Assembly (NCBI GenBank): GCA_964355675.1
Contig: CAYHEC010000026.1
Coordinates: 1-45,692, forward strand
Reading direction: 5' to 3'
Length of the DNA: 45,692 bases
DNA from: CAMBDS01 sp964355675
Lineage (GTDB): Bacteria; Electryoneota; AABM5-125-24; Hatepunaeales; Hatepunaeaceae
The translations under genes were made by a program, and so were the position numbers. The notes under the pieces were generated by a model. The model was not told the origin of the DNA and made no database searches. It saw only the letters and a program-made list of their open reading frames with translations. Of the stretch, positions 24,272-32,476 are shown piece after piece. Within the stretch, counting starts at the first letter, position 1, and every line of letters starts with the position of its first letter.

Positions 24272-25198
24272 GTGAATCGGAAGAAAAAAGCTCTGGCGAT
24301 TTGGCTGGCAAGGCTGAATTTTCTTTTCTGGGCGATGGCGATTTTCGTGTGGGGAATGATACTGTGGCGTTCCTTTCACAATGAGACTGCGAATGAACTT
24401 GAGCCACCAACCGATCTGATTCACGTGACCGGAAGTCGTGAGGCTCCCGTTTCAACAATTATCGAAAATGGTACCCGGTCTGATTCAAGATTATTACCTG
24501 ATAAAGCGTTACTTGTGTTCATTATCGATGATTTTGGCCCAACCTGGGACAAAAATGTAGTAAGTGGATTCATTGATTTTCCAGCAGATATTACGATTTC
24601 AGTAATTCCGGGCAACCGGAATTCAAAGGCAGTATCCGAAGCCGCCACAAAGGCAGGAAAAGAGCTTTTCGTACATTTACCAATGGAACCATCGGAACGC
24701 ATTGCCCTCGGCGAGCGTGACATGATATGGGGTAAGACCAATGCCACGGAGCTACACGCCGTGCTTGATAGAGCGTTAAAAGACGTTCCAGGGGCGGTTG
24801 GACTCAATAATCATATGGGATCGAGGGCAACCAGCAATCTTCGTTTAATGAAAACGCTAGCTGTTGAATTAAAAAGACGTCATCTTTTTTTCATCGACAG
24901 CAGAACCTCCGACCACTCCGAAGCGCTTGCCGCTATGCATGAGGCAGACGTGGACGCCCTGGGTCGAGATATATTCCTCGATGTCGAAGGCGATTCTGCT
25001 TCCGTAGCAGGGCGTATCGTCGAGACTGCGCGGATTGCTCGCAAGCGCGGATGGGCCATCGCTATCGGTCACGCCAAAAAAGAAACGCTTGCGGCTATGA
25101 ACGCGGCACGACCCAACCTCGAGCGTCAAGGATTCCGATTTGTTTCAGCCGGGGAACTGATCCGAAAGATGACCGGATCACCATCGAGGAAAATGTAG
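24272..25198 (+). CDS. Divergent polysaccharide deacetylase family protein (YibQ-like)
   Basis: This 308-residue protein starts at GTG and has one N-terminal membrane segment (LARLNFLFWAMAIFVWGMIL). The domain has the YibQ/divergent polysaccharide deacetylase motifs in order: LLVFIIDDFGP (Asp86-Asp87), ELFVHLPMEP, GLNNHMGSRATS, FFIDSRTS and WAIAIGHAKKETL. It should face the periplasm. The natural substrate of the family is not settled; a role with EnvC/AmiB-like wall hydrolysis has been noted through gene neighbourhoods in other bacteria, but no such partner is here. The start lacks a clear ribosome site. Confidence 0.85.
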   Translation: MNRKKKALAIWLARLNFLFWAMAIFVWGMILWRSFHNETANELEPPTDLIHVTGSREAPVSTIIENGTRSDSRLLPDKALLVFIIDDFGPTWDKNVVSGFIDFPADITISVIPGNRNSKAVSEAATKAGKELFVHLPMEPSERIALGERDMIWGKTNATELHAVLDRALKDVPGAVGLNNHMGSRATSNLRLMKTLAVELKRRHLFFIDSRTSDHSEALAAMHEADVDALGRDIFLDVEGDSASVAGRIVETARIARKRGWAIAIGHAKKETLAAMNAARPNLERQGFRFVSAGELIRKMTGSPSRKM

Positions 25199-25264
25199 GT
25201 TTCCCCGCTTCCTACTGTTTGGACTTGTAGGGTCTGCTGAAAAGATCGAACGATAGCCCGGTAG

Positions 25265-25282
25265 GGGCGATTCTAATCGCCC
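25265..25282. repeat. GGGCGATT palindrome
   Basis: GGGCGATT-CT-AATCGCCC, perfect, in the gap between the YibQ-like and PdxJ-like genes. Confidence 0.85.
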
Positions 25283-25374
25283 ATTTCCATTTATTTTGAG
25301 CTGACTGAAGCGCACGGCGAATAAATTCACCGTTACATATGCGATTTTTCGGTAAGCCTTTTTAGAGAACTATA

Positions 25375-26103
25375 GTGCGAATTGGTTTCTATATCAATCC
25401 CATAGCTCGGTTGCGAGAGCATCATGCATCCGGACTTCCTGATCCAGCGTTAGCGGCCGCTTTGGCAGAATCGGCCGGAGTTCAGTTGATTCTCGCCGGG
25501 TGGACTCCAAATGGCGGGATACTGAATGAACGAGATATTCTTCTGACTCGTGAACTTGTGCGCGGCGACCTCTTTATCGTTACAGCCTTGCGAGAAGATG
25601 CAGTTGATCCTGTGCTAAAATTTCACCCAGACGGAGTAATTTTGGTTGAGGCCGGCTGGGATGGCATTCGGCAAGGAAAATCAATCCCTTTAGAAACGGA
25701 GGCTGATCTCGTTTCACAGATATCTGCCACTTTCAAGGCCGCGGCTATACCGGTAGCCGTTATGATCGAACCAAACGGGCAATCAGTAAAAACGGCCGCG
25801 CGTGTTGGCGCATCAGGGGTAGTACTGGATTGTTCGATATACGCTTCAGCCCGTACCGAGAAGGACGCTGAGGAATCGATTGATCGTATCGCTAATGCCG
25901 CCATGGCCGCCAGCAAATTCGGTATGGTTGCATCAGTTGCTCGAGGGCTGACTTCTGCCAATATCGGTCCGGTTTCAAGGCTTTCCTATGTAGAGGAACT
26001 TTATTTCGGTCAAACTGTCGCCGCACGATCGATGCTGGTCGGGCTTGATACGGCAGTGCGTGAGTTAATTGCCGCCTCCCGTCATGTCAAAGTCAGCTCG
26101 TGA
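25375..26103 (+). CDS. PdxJ-like TIM-barrel protein with replaced active-site residues
   Basis: This 242-residue protein is collinear with pyridoxine 5'-phosphate synthase: GFYINPIARLRE (for GVNIDHIATLRN), LPDPALAAALAESAG, LNERDILLTREL, VGASGVVLDCSIYA (for the YADAKT region) and ARGLTSANIGPV (for GHGLTYHNV). The residues that make PdxJ work are changed: Asp-His of NIDHIA is Asn-Pro, the HLREDRRH segment is GWTPNGG, and the catalytic His of AGHGLT is Arg. It probably does not make pyridoxine phosphate. GTG start. Its stop overlaps the GTG start of the first of three lipoprotein genes, so it probably shares their transcript. A pseudo-enzyme or new activity is inferred. Confidence 0.75.
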   Translation: MRIGFYINPIARLREHHASGLPDPALAAALAESAGVQLILAGWTPNGGILNERDILLTRELVRGDLFIVTALREDAVDPVLKFHPDGVILVEAGWDGIRQGKSIPLETEADLVSQISATFKAAAIPVAVMIEPNGQSVKTAARVGASGVVLDCSIYASARTEKDAEESIDRIANAAMAASKFGMVASVARGLTSANIGPVSRLSYVEELYFGQTVAARSMLVGLDTAVRELIAASRHVKVSS

Positions 26104-27020
26104 ACAAGATTTTAAAATATAGTTATTTACTTTTTCTGACTACCAATTTTTTACTTGGTTGTGAGGGTAATCCTGGCGCTCCTGGGCAAAATCGACTTCC
26201 AGAAGACCGATATCCTCCGACTGTTGAAATAATTCTGCCTCTTGCAAGTAAACAAATTTATTCTCAGAGCGTTGTCGAAGCGATTATTCTCGATGACGAC
26301 TCGATTGCTCGATATGATTTTCTGGTCGATGGCGCTCCGAATAACGCCGCATTTGCGGTTCGTCGCGCTCCCTCACTATTTACCTGGGACGCATCGACTC
26401 TCTCCCCCGGACGGCACACATTACAGATTCGTGCCGAAGACGCCACCGGTAAAATTGGCGCGTCCGCACTCCTCTATCTGCTCCGCAGTGACCAACTGAC
26501 TCCCGGGCAGGATAAACTTTTCTACTATACCGATTCAGCAAGAATGGTGGCTACGTTATGGAAACTCCCCGCCGATAGCGCAGGCTCTTTTGCCGGTCTG
26601 GGAGTTCGCTTTACACCTGACCGTTCTTGTTTGCTGAAATATATCGGGGTAAAACTTTATCGCAAGGCGGGATGGTTTGGTACAACTCTCTTTCTCGACG
26701 TTTACACGGAACGAAACGCGCTTCCCGACACGCTCGTCTATCGCAAGTTAATTTCATTACGAAGTCTTGAGGGTCCAGTCGAATTTAACGATTGGGTGGA
26801 CATCTCATTTCGTAGCGGTTTACCAATTAGCGGTGAGTTTTTCGCGGTAGTAACCCTTGCAGATGACGCTACCGGAGACACCCTCGCTGTTCAAAGTGAC
26901 GATGGCGGCTGGGCTAACGGACACGGACTGGTTAAAACTTTAGACGGCGAATGGCAAACTTTCAATGTCGGTCGAGGGCGAAAACCAAATCCGCTAATTT
27001 ATGCCTTGGTAGAGTATTGA
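26100..27020 (+). CDS. Ig-domain lipoprotein with collagen-like stub (1 of 3)
   Basis: This 306-residue lipoprotein has lipobox FLLGC followed at once by EGNPGAPGQN, a short Gly-x-Pro stretch. An Ig-like domain follows (PPTVEIILPLAS...VDGAPNNAAF...PGRHTLQIRAEDATGKIG), then a second beta-rich domain (AGLGVRFTPDRSCLLKYIGVKL...). The GTG start overlaps the PdxJ-like stop by 3 bases (GTGA). The next two genes encode shorter relatives with the same layout. Likely faces the periplasm or cell surface; no enzyme motif. Confidence 0.72.
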   Translation: MNKILKYSYLLFLTTNFLLGCEGNPGAPGQNRLPEDRYPPTVEIILPLASKQIYSQSVVEAIILDDDSIARYDFLVDGAPNNAAFAVRRAPSLFTWDASTLSPGRHTLQIRAEDATGKIGASALLYLLRSDQLTPGQDKLFYYTDSARMVATLWKLPADSAGSFAGLGVRFTPDRSCLLKYIGVKLYRKAGWFGTTLFLDVYTERNALPDTLVYRKLISLRSLEGPVEFNDWVDISFRSGLPISGEFFAVVTLADDATGDTLAVQSDDGGWANGHGLVKTLDGEWQTFNVGRGRKPNPLIYALVEY

Positions 27021-27049
27021 GACGATTACCAATACAGTTCGATAGCGCT

Positions 27050-27982
27050 ATGCGAGCATTATTAGACAGGATCATGATTATTGCTGTGGTGGCCTCGATA
27101 ATTTCCGGTTGCCGCGGTCCCGAAGGTCCTTCCGGAATCGATGCGCAAGGCGTCGATATATTGCCGCCGACCCTGCAACTAACCGAACCGTGGCCATTGG
27201 GACAATATTGGGATCGTTTGCTGATAAGCGCCGCGGCAGTAGATAACGTGGCGGTTGACCGGGTAATTTTCACTCTCGACGGATCGCCGGCAGTTGGCTC
27301 ACTGACTATGGTGCTCTCTTCACCTCCCTACCGATATATTCTGCCGTTGACGGATGTTTCTCCGGGATGGCACTTTGTTGGTGCACGAGCTTATGACCTC
27401 GCCGGAAACCAAACCGAAGCCGCTCCTCGTTCGATATGGCTGGGACATGCTACTCTGCTCTCGGATACCACTACCACCATTGCCTATCATAACGGAATAA
27501 CCCAGACAGTCTTCTCGATACCCGACACTTCCCGTGCGGAAGCTTTTTGGGTCCGAGTGACTCCCGCTAAAAGTGGAGCCTTGCGAAGCGTCATATTTCG
27601 GCTTGGCGGTACGTTCAGCGACAGCGCTGGCGTTAGCGTAGGATTATGGACAGGAACATCGGTTCCGGCGCGCAAAGGTATTTCGATGACCATTCCCGCC
27701 AGAGTTGTGCAAGGAGAACTAAAGCCGGTAGAGATTGTTTTTTCTGAGCCACAGAATGCTCTGTCTGGCGAGTTTTATATCGTTTTGGAGATAAATAAGC
27801 GAAGTCCGAGAGATACTTTATTCGTTGGGGCCGATAGCGGAACTCCGCCGTGGGGAAGGTCAGGCTTACGAGATGATAGTGGTTGGCAGTTAATTTCAGA
27901 GCGGTACGGTCTTGGTGTCAATATTATAGCCACTTCACGATTTTATTATCCTCCAATACCGGGAGATACCACCGGTGGCTAA
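27050..27982 (+). CDS. Ig-domain lipoprotein with collagen-like stub (2 of 3)
   Basis: This 310-residue paralogue of the previous protein starts at ATG 27050; an upstream in-frame start at 26951 lies inside the preceding gene and would bury the signal. Lipobox ISGC is followed by RGPEGPSGIDAQG. It repeats the same two-domain plan: PPTLQLTEPWPLGQYWDRLLIS...GNQTEA and a second sheet domain (ALRSVIFRLGGTFSDSAGVSV). It ends YYPPIPGDTTGG. Gap of 29 bp from gene 1 and an 8-base overlap with gene 3. Confidence 0.75.
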   Translation: MRALLDRIMIIAVVASIISGCRGPEGPSGIDAQGVDILPPTLQLTEPWPLGQYWDRLLISAAAVDNVAVDRVIFTLDGSPAVGSLTMVLSSPPYRYILPLTDVSPGWHFVGARAYDLAGNQTEAAPRSIWLGHATLLSDTTTTIAYHNGITQTVFSIPDTSRAEAFWVRVTPAKSGALRSVIFRLGGTFSDSAGVSVGLWTGTSVPARKGISMTIPARVVQGELKPVEIVFSEPQNALSGEFYIVLEINKRSPRDTLFVGADSGTPPWGRSGLRDDSGWQLISERYGLGVNIIATSRFYYPPIPGDTTGG

Positions 27983-28391
27983 ACTGGCGTCTTCAAGACA
28001 TAAAGTCGTTCAATTTGTTTTCACTTTAATCTTTGCTTTCATCATGATCGCTTGTCAGGGGCCTTCGGGGCCGGATGGTAAGGACTCGAGATTGACCGAC
28101 TCACAACCTCCAGTTATCGATTGGATTTCCCCCGCGCCCGGAATCGATGTAGATTCATCACTACTTATTCAGGTACACGCCTCCGATAACATCGGCGTTT
28201 ATAGAGTTTCACTTTACATTGCTGGATTTGAATTTGCGGCAGTTCTAAGCGACTCAGCGGCGGGCGTCTATTCATTGCTTTGGGAATCGATCAGTTACCC
28301 TGAAGGTCCCTATCCGCTGATGGCAAGAGTATGGGATGATTCCCGGCAGACGGGAACTACCCCCGTCAGGATTATCCAAGTCAAGCATTAA
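27975..28391 (+). CDS. Ig-domain lipoprotein with collagen-like stub (3 of 3)
   Basis: This 138-residue protein starts at GTG 27975 inside the end of gene 2. Lipobox IMIAC is followed by QGPSGPDGKDS and a single Ig-like domain (PPVIDWISPAPGIDVDSSLLIQ...SDNIGVYRVSLYI). It lacks the second domain present in genes 1 and 2, so it is a shortened paralogue. The set ends with a hairpin terminator. Function unknown. Confidence 0.74.
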   Translation: MAKLASSRHKVVQFVFTLIFAFIMIACQGPSGPDGKDSRLTDSQPPVIDWISPAPGIDVDSSLLIQVHASDNIGVYRVSLYIAGFEFAAVLSDSAAGVYSLLWESISYPEGPYPLMARVWDDSRQTGTTPVRIIQVKH

Positions 28392-28420
28392 TACCGTCCA
28401 AGATTGTCTATCTGATGCAC

Positions 28421-28455
28421 AAAAAAGCCGTGAACCTCGAAGGGTTGACGGCTTT
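28421..28455. terminator. Bidirectional terminator between convergent genes
   Basis: AAAGCCGT...ACGGCTTT stem continued by AACC/GGTT. Minus-strand transcripts meet a run of six T after it, and plus-strand transcripts a shorter TTT. It serves the three-lipoprotein operon and the cNMP-binding gene. Confidence 0.8.
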
Positions 28456-28501
28456 CGTCTCTAAAACTGCACGCACCATCACGCACAGTCAAAATCTTTC
28501 C

Positions 28502-29011
28502 TTACCCCCTATCCAACGCCAGACAGAATGCAGTGGTCAATTTAAGTATATCGCGATTGGCTCGCCGCAAATTGGCAGAAAGGGTCCGTCCAATGTTGTA
28601 ATAAACTCTGAATCCTACTTGGGGATCTTCTTCGCACAAGACCTGAATCTGTTCGCGTGTCAGTATTCCGCAGATGACGTCTGACAATGCAGTGACGGTC
28701 GCGGAGCGTTCTGCATCATCGAAAAGAGACATCTCTCCAAAGAAAACATTATCTTTGTCTTTGAGTTTGATGAGTGATTTCTCTTTTTTATCTTCGCCTT
28801 CACTGCTGTATAATGTCAAGCGTTTCGAAATCACAATCTCACCTGATAGTAGCAGAAACATTTCTCTGCCGACCTCGCCTTCCGTAACGATCACTCCACC
28901 AGCTTCAAATTTGCGACGGCCAACCAATCGAGCTATTCTCTCGCGCTGAATATTGCTTAAACTCGAAAAAAGACTGAACAAAGCGAGACGTTCTTCTGTT
29001 ACATTTTCCAT
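28502..29011 (-). CDS. Cyclic-nucleotide-binding domain protein
   Basis: This 169-residue protein is a cNMP-binding domain: an N-terminal helix, KFEAGGVIVTEGEVGREMFLLLSGEIV, and the phosphate cassette FGEMSLFDDAERSATV (Gly92-Glu93, Arg102), with the residues that hold cyclic nucleotide present. There is no DNA-binding helix-turn-helix, so it is not a CRP-type regulator. It starts one base after the stop of the potassium channel gene on the same strand, so it probably senses a cyclic nucleotide for that channel or another partner. Confidence 0.85.
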   Translation of the reverse strand: MENVTEERLALFSLFSSLSNIQRERIARLVGRRKFEAGGVIVTEGEVGREMFLLLSGEIVISKRLTLYSSEGEDKKEKSLIKLKDKDNVFFGEMSLFDDAERSATVTALSDVICGILTREQIQVLCEEDPQVGFRVYYNIGRTLSANLRRANRDILKLTTAFCLALDRG

Positions 29012-29012
29012 C

Positions 29013-30131
29013 TCAGTTAACCTTACCGATCAGGAATCCCTTGTCTCGCATATCGACAATGGCGTCTCGTGGTGGATTGATGCGGGCTCTGGTCAAGGTT
29101 TTATCGGCTGAGCCAAATCCGGCCTCCTGAAACTTCCTCCTGATGAATTCATCGAGAGCGCCAGTATCTGCCGAAAGAATATCGGATGCCTCTAAGGGGG
29201 TTTCTTCGCGCGTCAGACCGATCAGAATCGCGCCTTTTCTAAAGAAATAGTCGGCGGCTTCGGCGAATGTTTTTCCAGCAAGGGCAGTGGGAAGGTCCAC
29301 CACGGCCAGTCTCGTCGGGCTTTCTACCGAGAACATATCGCGGGCGGCCTGCGGCAACCCAGAGGTTACTGTCCGGCTTGCCAGTAGGTATCCCGCCAAT
29401 TCATCGGCGACAAATATCTCGTCGGCTTGTGCACGTTGAAGGAATACCCGGTTATCCGGCTGAGTAATATGAGCCAGCAAACGCGCCTTGGGATTAAGAG
29501 CTTTTACCGCAAGCGTAGTGAGAATGGTTTTCTCATCACGCAAGCCCGCAGTTAGTATTGAATCATCCGGCATAACGACTACAGTCCGTGCGCTCGGAAC
29601 GCCTGCACGTTTTAGTATCGCTTCGTGAGTCCAATCGCCTCTTACAAACTTGAGATCCAGATTTTGGAATGCCGAGATCAATTCCTCGACGTCTTCACCC
29701 GGCACTTCAGCGATAAGAGTGACCTTAATCGATTTCTCAGCATCGAAAACGAGGAGAGAATCAAGCAGTTTTCTCGTGAGAGTACCAAATCCGCAGATCA
29801 CAATGTGGTCGTGATAATGAACCTGTTCCAATCCCTTCCCTTCCCTGATCTTAGCGGCTACGAAAAGCGACGAAATTGTCGCTGTAAAGAACGAGACCAG
29901 CACCAAGCCGGTCAACATGGCGATTGAACCAATAATTCTGCCGAGAGGAGTAACTGGATAAAAGTCACCATAACCGGTGGTGGTCATCGTGACTACGGCC
30001 CACCAAACTGATACCCAAAAACCTGTAAACGATTTTTCCCCCTGAACCAGGGAAATCGCCAGACCTGCCAGACCGAATCCCAGTGCCAAAAGCAACGCCA
30101 CATTCGGAAGGTTCGAATTCCGAAGCATCAC
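29013..30131 (-). CDS. Two-TM potassium channel with RCK (TrkA-type) domain
   Basis: This 372-residue protein has TM1 (VALLLALGFGLAGLAISLVQ), a pore with selectivity filter TTTGYGDF (Gly53-Tyr54-Gly55), TM2 (about 62-88), then an RCK/TrkA-N domain beginning HIVICGFGTLTRKLL and a TrkA-C-like end. The layout is that of MthK/GsuK-type channels gated by ligands at the RCK. Start is GTG-ATG; the frame stays open about 20 codons upstream (NNRSTERLQETIANLKDF) without a standard start, so the N-terminus is uncertain. One base separates it from the cNMP-binding gene. Confidence 0.9.
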   Translation of the reverse strand: MMLRNSNLPNVALLLALGFGLAGLAISLVQGEKSFTGFWVSVWWAVVTMTTTGYGDFYPVTPLGRIIGSIAMLTGLVLVSFFTATISSLFVAAKIREGKGLEQVHYHDHIVICGFGTLTRKLLDSLLVFDAEKSIKVTLIAEVPGEDVEELISAFQNLDLKFVRGDWTHEAILKRAGVPSARTVVVMPDDSILTAGLRDEKTILTTLAVKALNPKARLLAHITQPDNRVFLQRAQADEIFVADELAGYLLASRTVTSGLPQAARDMFSVESPTRLAVVDLPTALAGKTFAEAADYFFRKGAILIGLTREETPLEASDILSADTGALDEFIRRKFQEAGFGSADKTLTRARINPPRDAIVDMRDKGFLIGKVN

Positions 30132-30198
30132 TAAAAAGTCTTTGAGATTGGCAATTGTTTCTTGTAATCGCTCTGTTGATCTGTTATTCTTCAGAAAC

Positions 30199-30702
30199 TT
30201 AACCCACTTTAGAAATTTCCAAACGCATCAATTCGGGCAAACCTCCGGAGAGGAGGAGATTGTTCAGTCCGCTGAATGCTCGTTGCTGGGCTGGCCAGTA
30301 GAGGCGTCGATGCGCGTCTTCAATCCGAACCCACTCGCAAGCTGTATGCTCCTTTAGATCGACGTTAATTTGTTTGGCTCCATCCACTATCGCCACAAAT
30401 ACTGGCGTGAGTTGCATACATCCTGCGATCCTATCATAAAACGTAAATGTCTCGTTCAGGCTGTAGAGACAATTAACTATAAGTCCGGTTTCCTCCATAA
30501 TCTCACGGAGTACGGTACTCTCCGGCGTTTCGCCATCTTTTATATGGCCATAAAGAATCTGAGCCATTCCAGGGGTATGTTTGTCATCCGGCATTCTCTG
30601 TAACATAAGAAGCGAATAGCCCGTCTCGAATTCAGCAATTACAAAGCAGGACACCAGTTCTGATCGCACTTCAATTCCGGGCATTAAGGCTCTTTCCGAC
30701 AA
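30199..30702 (-). CDS. Nudix hydrolase
   Basis: This 167-residue protein has a complete Nudix box (residues 52-74): GHIKDGE, seven residues, REIMEETGL, with all metal-binding glutamates. The surrounding sequence (FETGYSLLMLQR, LTPVFVAIVDG, EHTACEWVRIED) is like dihydroneopterin triphosphate or dATP pyrophosphohydrolases (NudB type). Substrate not determined. It is upstream of the channel on the same strand with a 67-bp gap; GGAGGGCGG repeat DNA lies upstream of its start. Confidence 0.88.
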   Translation of the reverse strand: MSERALMPGIEVRSELVSCFVIAEFETGYSLLMLQRMPDDKHTPGMAQILYGHIKDGETPESTVLREIMEETGLIVNCLYSLNETFTFYDRIAGCMQLTPVFVAIVDGAKQINVDLKEHTACEWVRIEDAHRRLYWPAQQRAFSGLNNLLLSGGLPELMRLEISKVG

Positions 30703-30715
30703 CTAACATTCGGAT

Positions 30716-30747
30716 CTTGGAGGGCGGGTTTAAACCCACCTTCGAGG
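30716..30747. repeat. GGAGGGCGG family palindrome, diverged
   Basis: CTTGGAGGGCGGGTTT / AAACCCACCTTCGAG, a decayed copy of the family. Confidence 0.7.
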
Positions 30748-30754
30748 CTGATAT

Positions 30755-31525
30755 TTATCGATTTCGCCAAATCGGCGGACGTCCTTCCATGGCGGCTTTA
30801 ATGCCTTCATGTGGATCGATGCTGTTCATAAGGTCGATCATATAGGTCGATTCGGTTTTCTTCAAACCCTCCATGACGGGAATGTAAAGAGCGCCGTCGA
30901 GCGCACGCTTGGCACAAACGATTGCCGCACCGCTAAGTGACATAATTCTCTCCGCATATTCTTCGACAAATGAATCCAACAGGTCATCAGCGACCAGCCG
31001 ACTTATCAAGTCGTGCGACAATGCTTCCTCAGCTGAAATTACCCGACCTGAGAAAATCCAATCAAAAGAGCGATTGCGGCCAATAAGGCGCGGAAGTACC
31101 GCTGACGCTATTGGTGGAAACAGCCCTAACTTAATGTCTGGAAAGCAGAACTTCGCGCTCTTTCCGGCAATAGTGATATCCGCAAAACAAGCCAGCTCAC
31201 ACCCTCCCCCAAAGGCTTCGCCTTGTATTCCAGCAATAACCACGCCCCTGATTCCATTGATAATGTCAAACAAGCGCGTATAATTCGGCATAAACAAGCC
31301 TACATTTTCAGTCGTCAGCTCTTCAAGCTCAATTCCCGCGCAAAAATTGGCGCCCGACCCGCGAATGATGAGGACTTTCAAGGTGTCATCGTCACGCAAC
31401 GGTTCGAGAGCGCTTACCATTCCTTCAAGTATTTGGGCATTTAGAATATTTCTGGGTGGACGCTTCAGGATAAGGTCCGCTCGGCCTCCAACACGTTGAA
31501 AGTCGATAAATTGGGTTTCGCTCAT
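30755..31525 (-). CDS. Enoyl-CoA hydratase/isomerase family protein (dienoyl-CoA hydratase-like)
   Basis: This 256-residue crotonase has GEAFGGGCELACFADI with Glu110 in the oxyanion/catalytic position, but the second catalytic acid is Asp130 (PDIKLGLFPP) instead of Glu. RPPRNILNAQILEGM and LGLFPPIASAVLPRLIG resemble cyclohexa-1,5-dienecarbonyl-CoA hydratase-type members rather than classical FadB. Substrate unknown. Separated by about 180 bp from the downstream-numbered crotonase operon. Confidence 0.82.
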   Translation of the reverse strand: MSETQFIDFQRVGGRADLILKRPPRNILNAQILEGMVSALEPLRDDDTLKVLIIRGSGANFCAGIELEELTTENVGLFMPNYTRLFDIINGIRGVVIAGIQGEAFGGGCELACFADITIAGKSAKFCFPDIKLGLFPPIASAVLPRLIGRNRSFDWIFSGRVISAEEALSHDLISRLVADDLLDSFVEEYAERIMSLSGAAIVCAKRALDGALYIPVMEGLKKTESTYMIDLMNSIDPHEGIKAAMEGRPPIWRNR

Positions 31526-31617
31526 AGGTACTCCGTGGTATGTGTTATTATCGGTAGCTTATGATATTCAGTAATATCGGTGATAGTATTATTGATGAGT
31601 GCAGTTTATATCAGCTC

Positions 31618-31653
31618 TTGTGGGGCGGATTGATAACCAGCCTTCCAAGCACA
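31618..31653. repeat. GGAGGGCGG family palindrome, strongly diverged
   Basis: CTTGTGGGGCGGATT...ACCAGCCTTCCAAG can still pair in outline. Listed as a decayed copy. Confidence 0.45.
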
Positions 31654-31705
31654 GTGTATAAAATAAGCATATTTTGTGGAATTCCAATCGATTCACCAGT
31701 TCCAA

Positions 31706-32476
31706 TCAGATCGGGTTGGGGACATCGATGAATTGTGCTTCAAGATCGAACTTTTCGGCAAGGTGTTCTCCGAGCGCTCGTACTCCCCATTTTTCTGTAT
31801 TATAGTGTCCACCCGCGTATAGATTTATCCCTGCCTCTTCCGCCTCGCGAACATTTGATTCGTTGATCTCACCCGTTATCAAAATATCCGCGCCATTAAT
31901 AACAGCATCTTGCCAACAATCACTACCAGCCCCGGTCACGATAGCTACTGTACCAATCTGGTTGCTTGATAGCTTGAGCTTTGTGCCCTTTTTTCCAAGA
32001 GATGCATCGACATTGCGACAGAATAATTCGAAGCTCATCCTCTCGGGCAATTTGCCAATAGCGATCAAAGGAAAATCGGAACCTGATTCTGGAATAATAC
32101 GAATATCTTTCAACCCAATTGCTTGAGCTATCAGCATATTATTGCCTAATTTCTGGTCGCCATCGAGCGGCAGATGATAGGCAAAAAGGTTTATATCCCG
32201 CTTGATGAGTTCTGCTACACGCGTCCTTAAAATTCCAGTCAAGACAAAAGGGAAAGGGGTCGCTCGTTTCCAAAACAGCCCATGATGAACAATGATCGCA
32301 TCGGCTTTCTTTCTGCTTGCCGCAGAGAACAATTTCATCGAGGGAGAGACGCCGGTAACTATTCGATGAATCTCCTGTTTTCCTTCGATTTGCAATCCGT
32401 TAACGGTGTGATCGGCGTATTGAGGGCAATTTAGAAGCTGATCGATATATTGGCGCAATTCTTCCCGTTTTACCAT
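31706..32476 (-). CDS. Nif3-like dinuclear metal centre protein
   Basis: This 256-residue protein of the Nif3/YbgI (GTP cyclohydrolase I type 2) family has the metal ligands VHHGLFW (His64-His65), AYHLPLDGD and GGHYNTEKWG. Members form hexameric rings; a biochemical role is still debated. The gene directly abuts the stop/start of the upstream crotonase (32476/32477), so it shares its operon. Confidence 0.9.
   Translation of the reverse strand: MVKREELRQYIDQLLNCPQYADHTVNGLQIEGKQEIHRIVTGVSPSMKLFSAASRKKADAIIVHHGLFWKRATPFPFVLTGILRTRVAELIKRDINLFAYHLPLDGDQKLGNNMLIAQAIGLKDIRIIPESGSDFPLIAIGKLPERMSFELFCRNVDASLGKKGTKLKLSSNQIGTVAIVTGAGSDCWQDAVINGADILITGEINESNVREAEEAGINLYAGGHYNTEKWGVRALGEHLAEKFDLEAQFIDVPNPI

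Noticed and set aside
26951..27049. Upstream start of the second Ig-domain lipoprotein
   Set aside because: It lies within the preceding gene in another frame and would bury the lipoprotein signal.
28415..28684. Open frame after the third lipoprotein
   Set aside because: It crosses the terminator hairpin and is antisense to the cNMP-binding gene.
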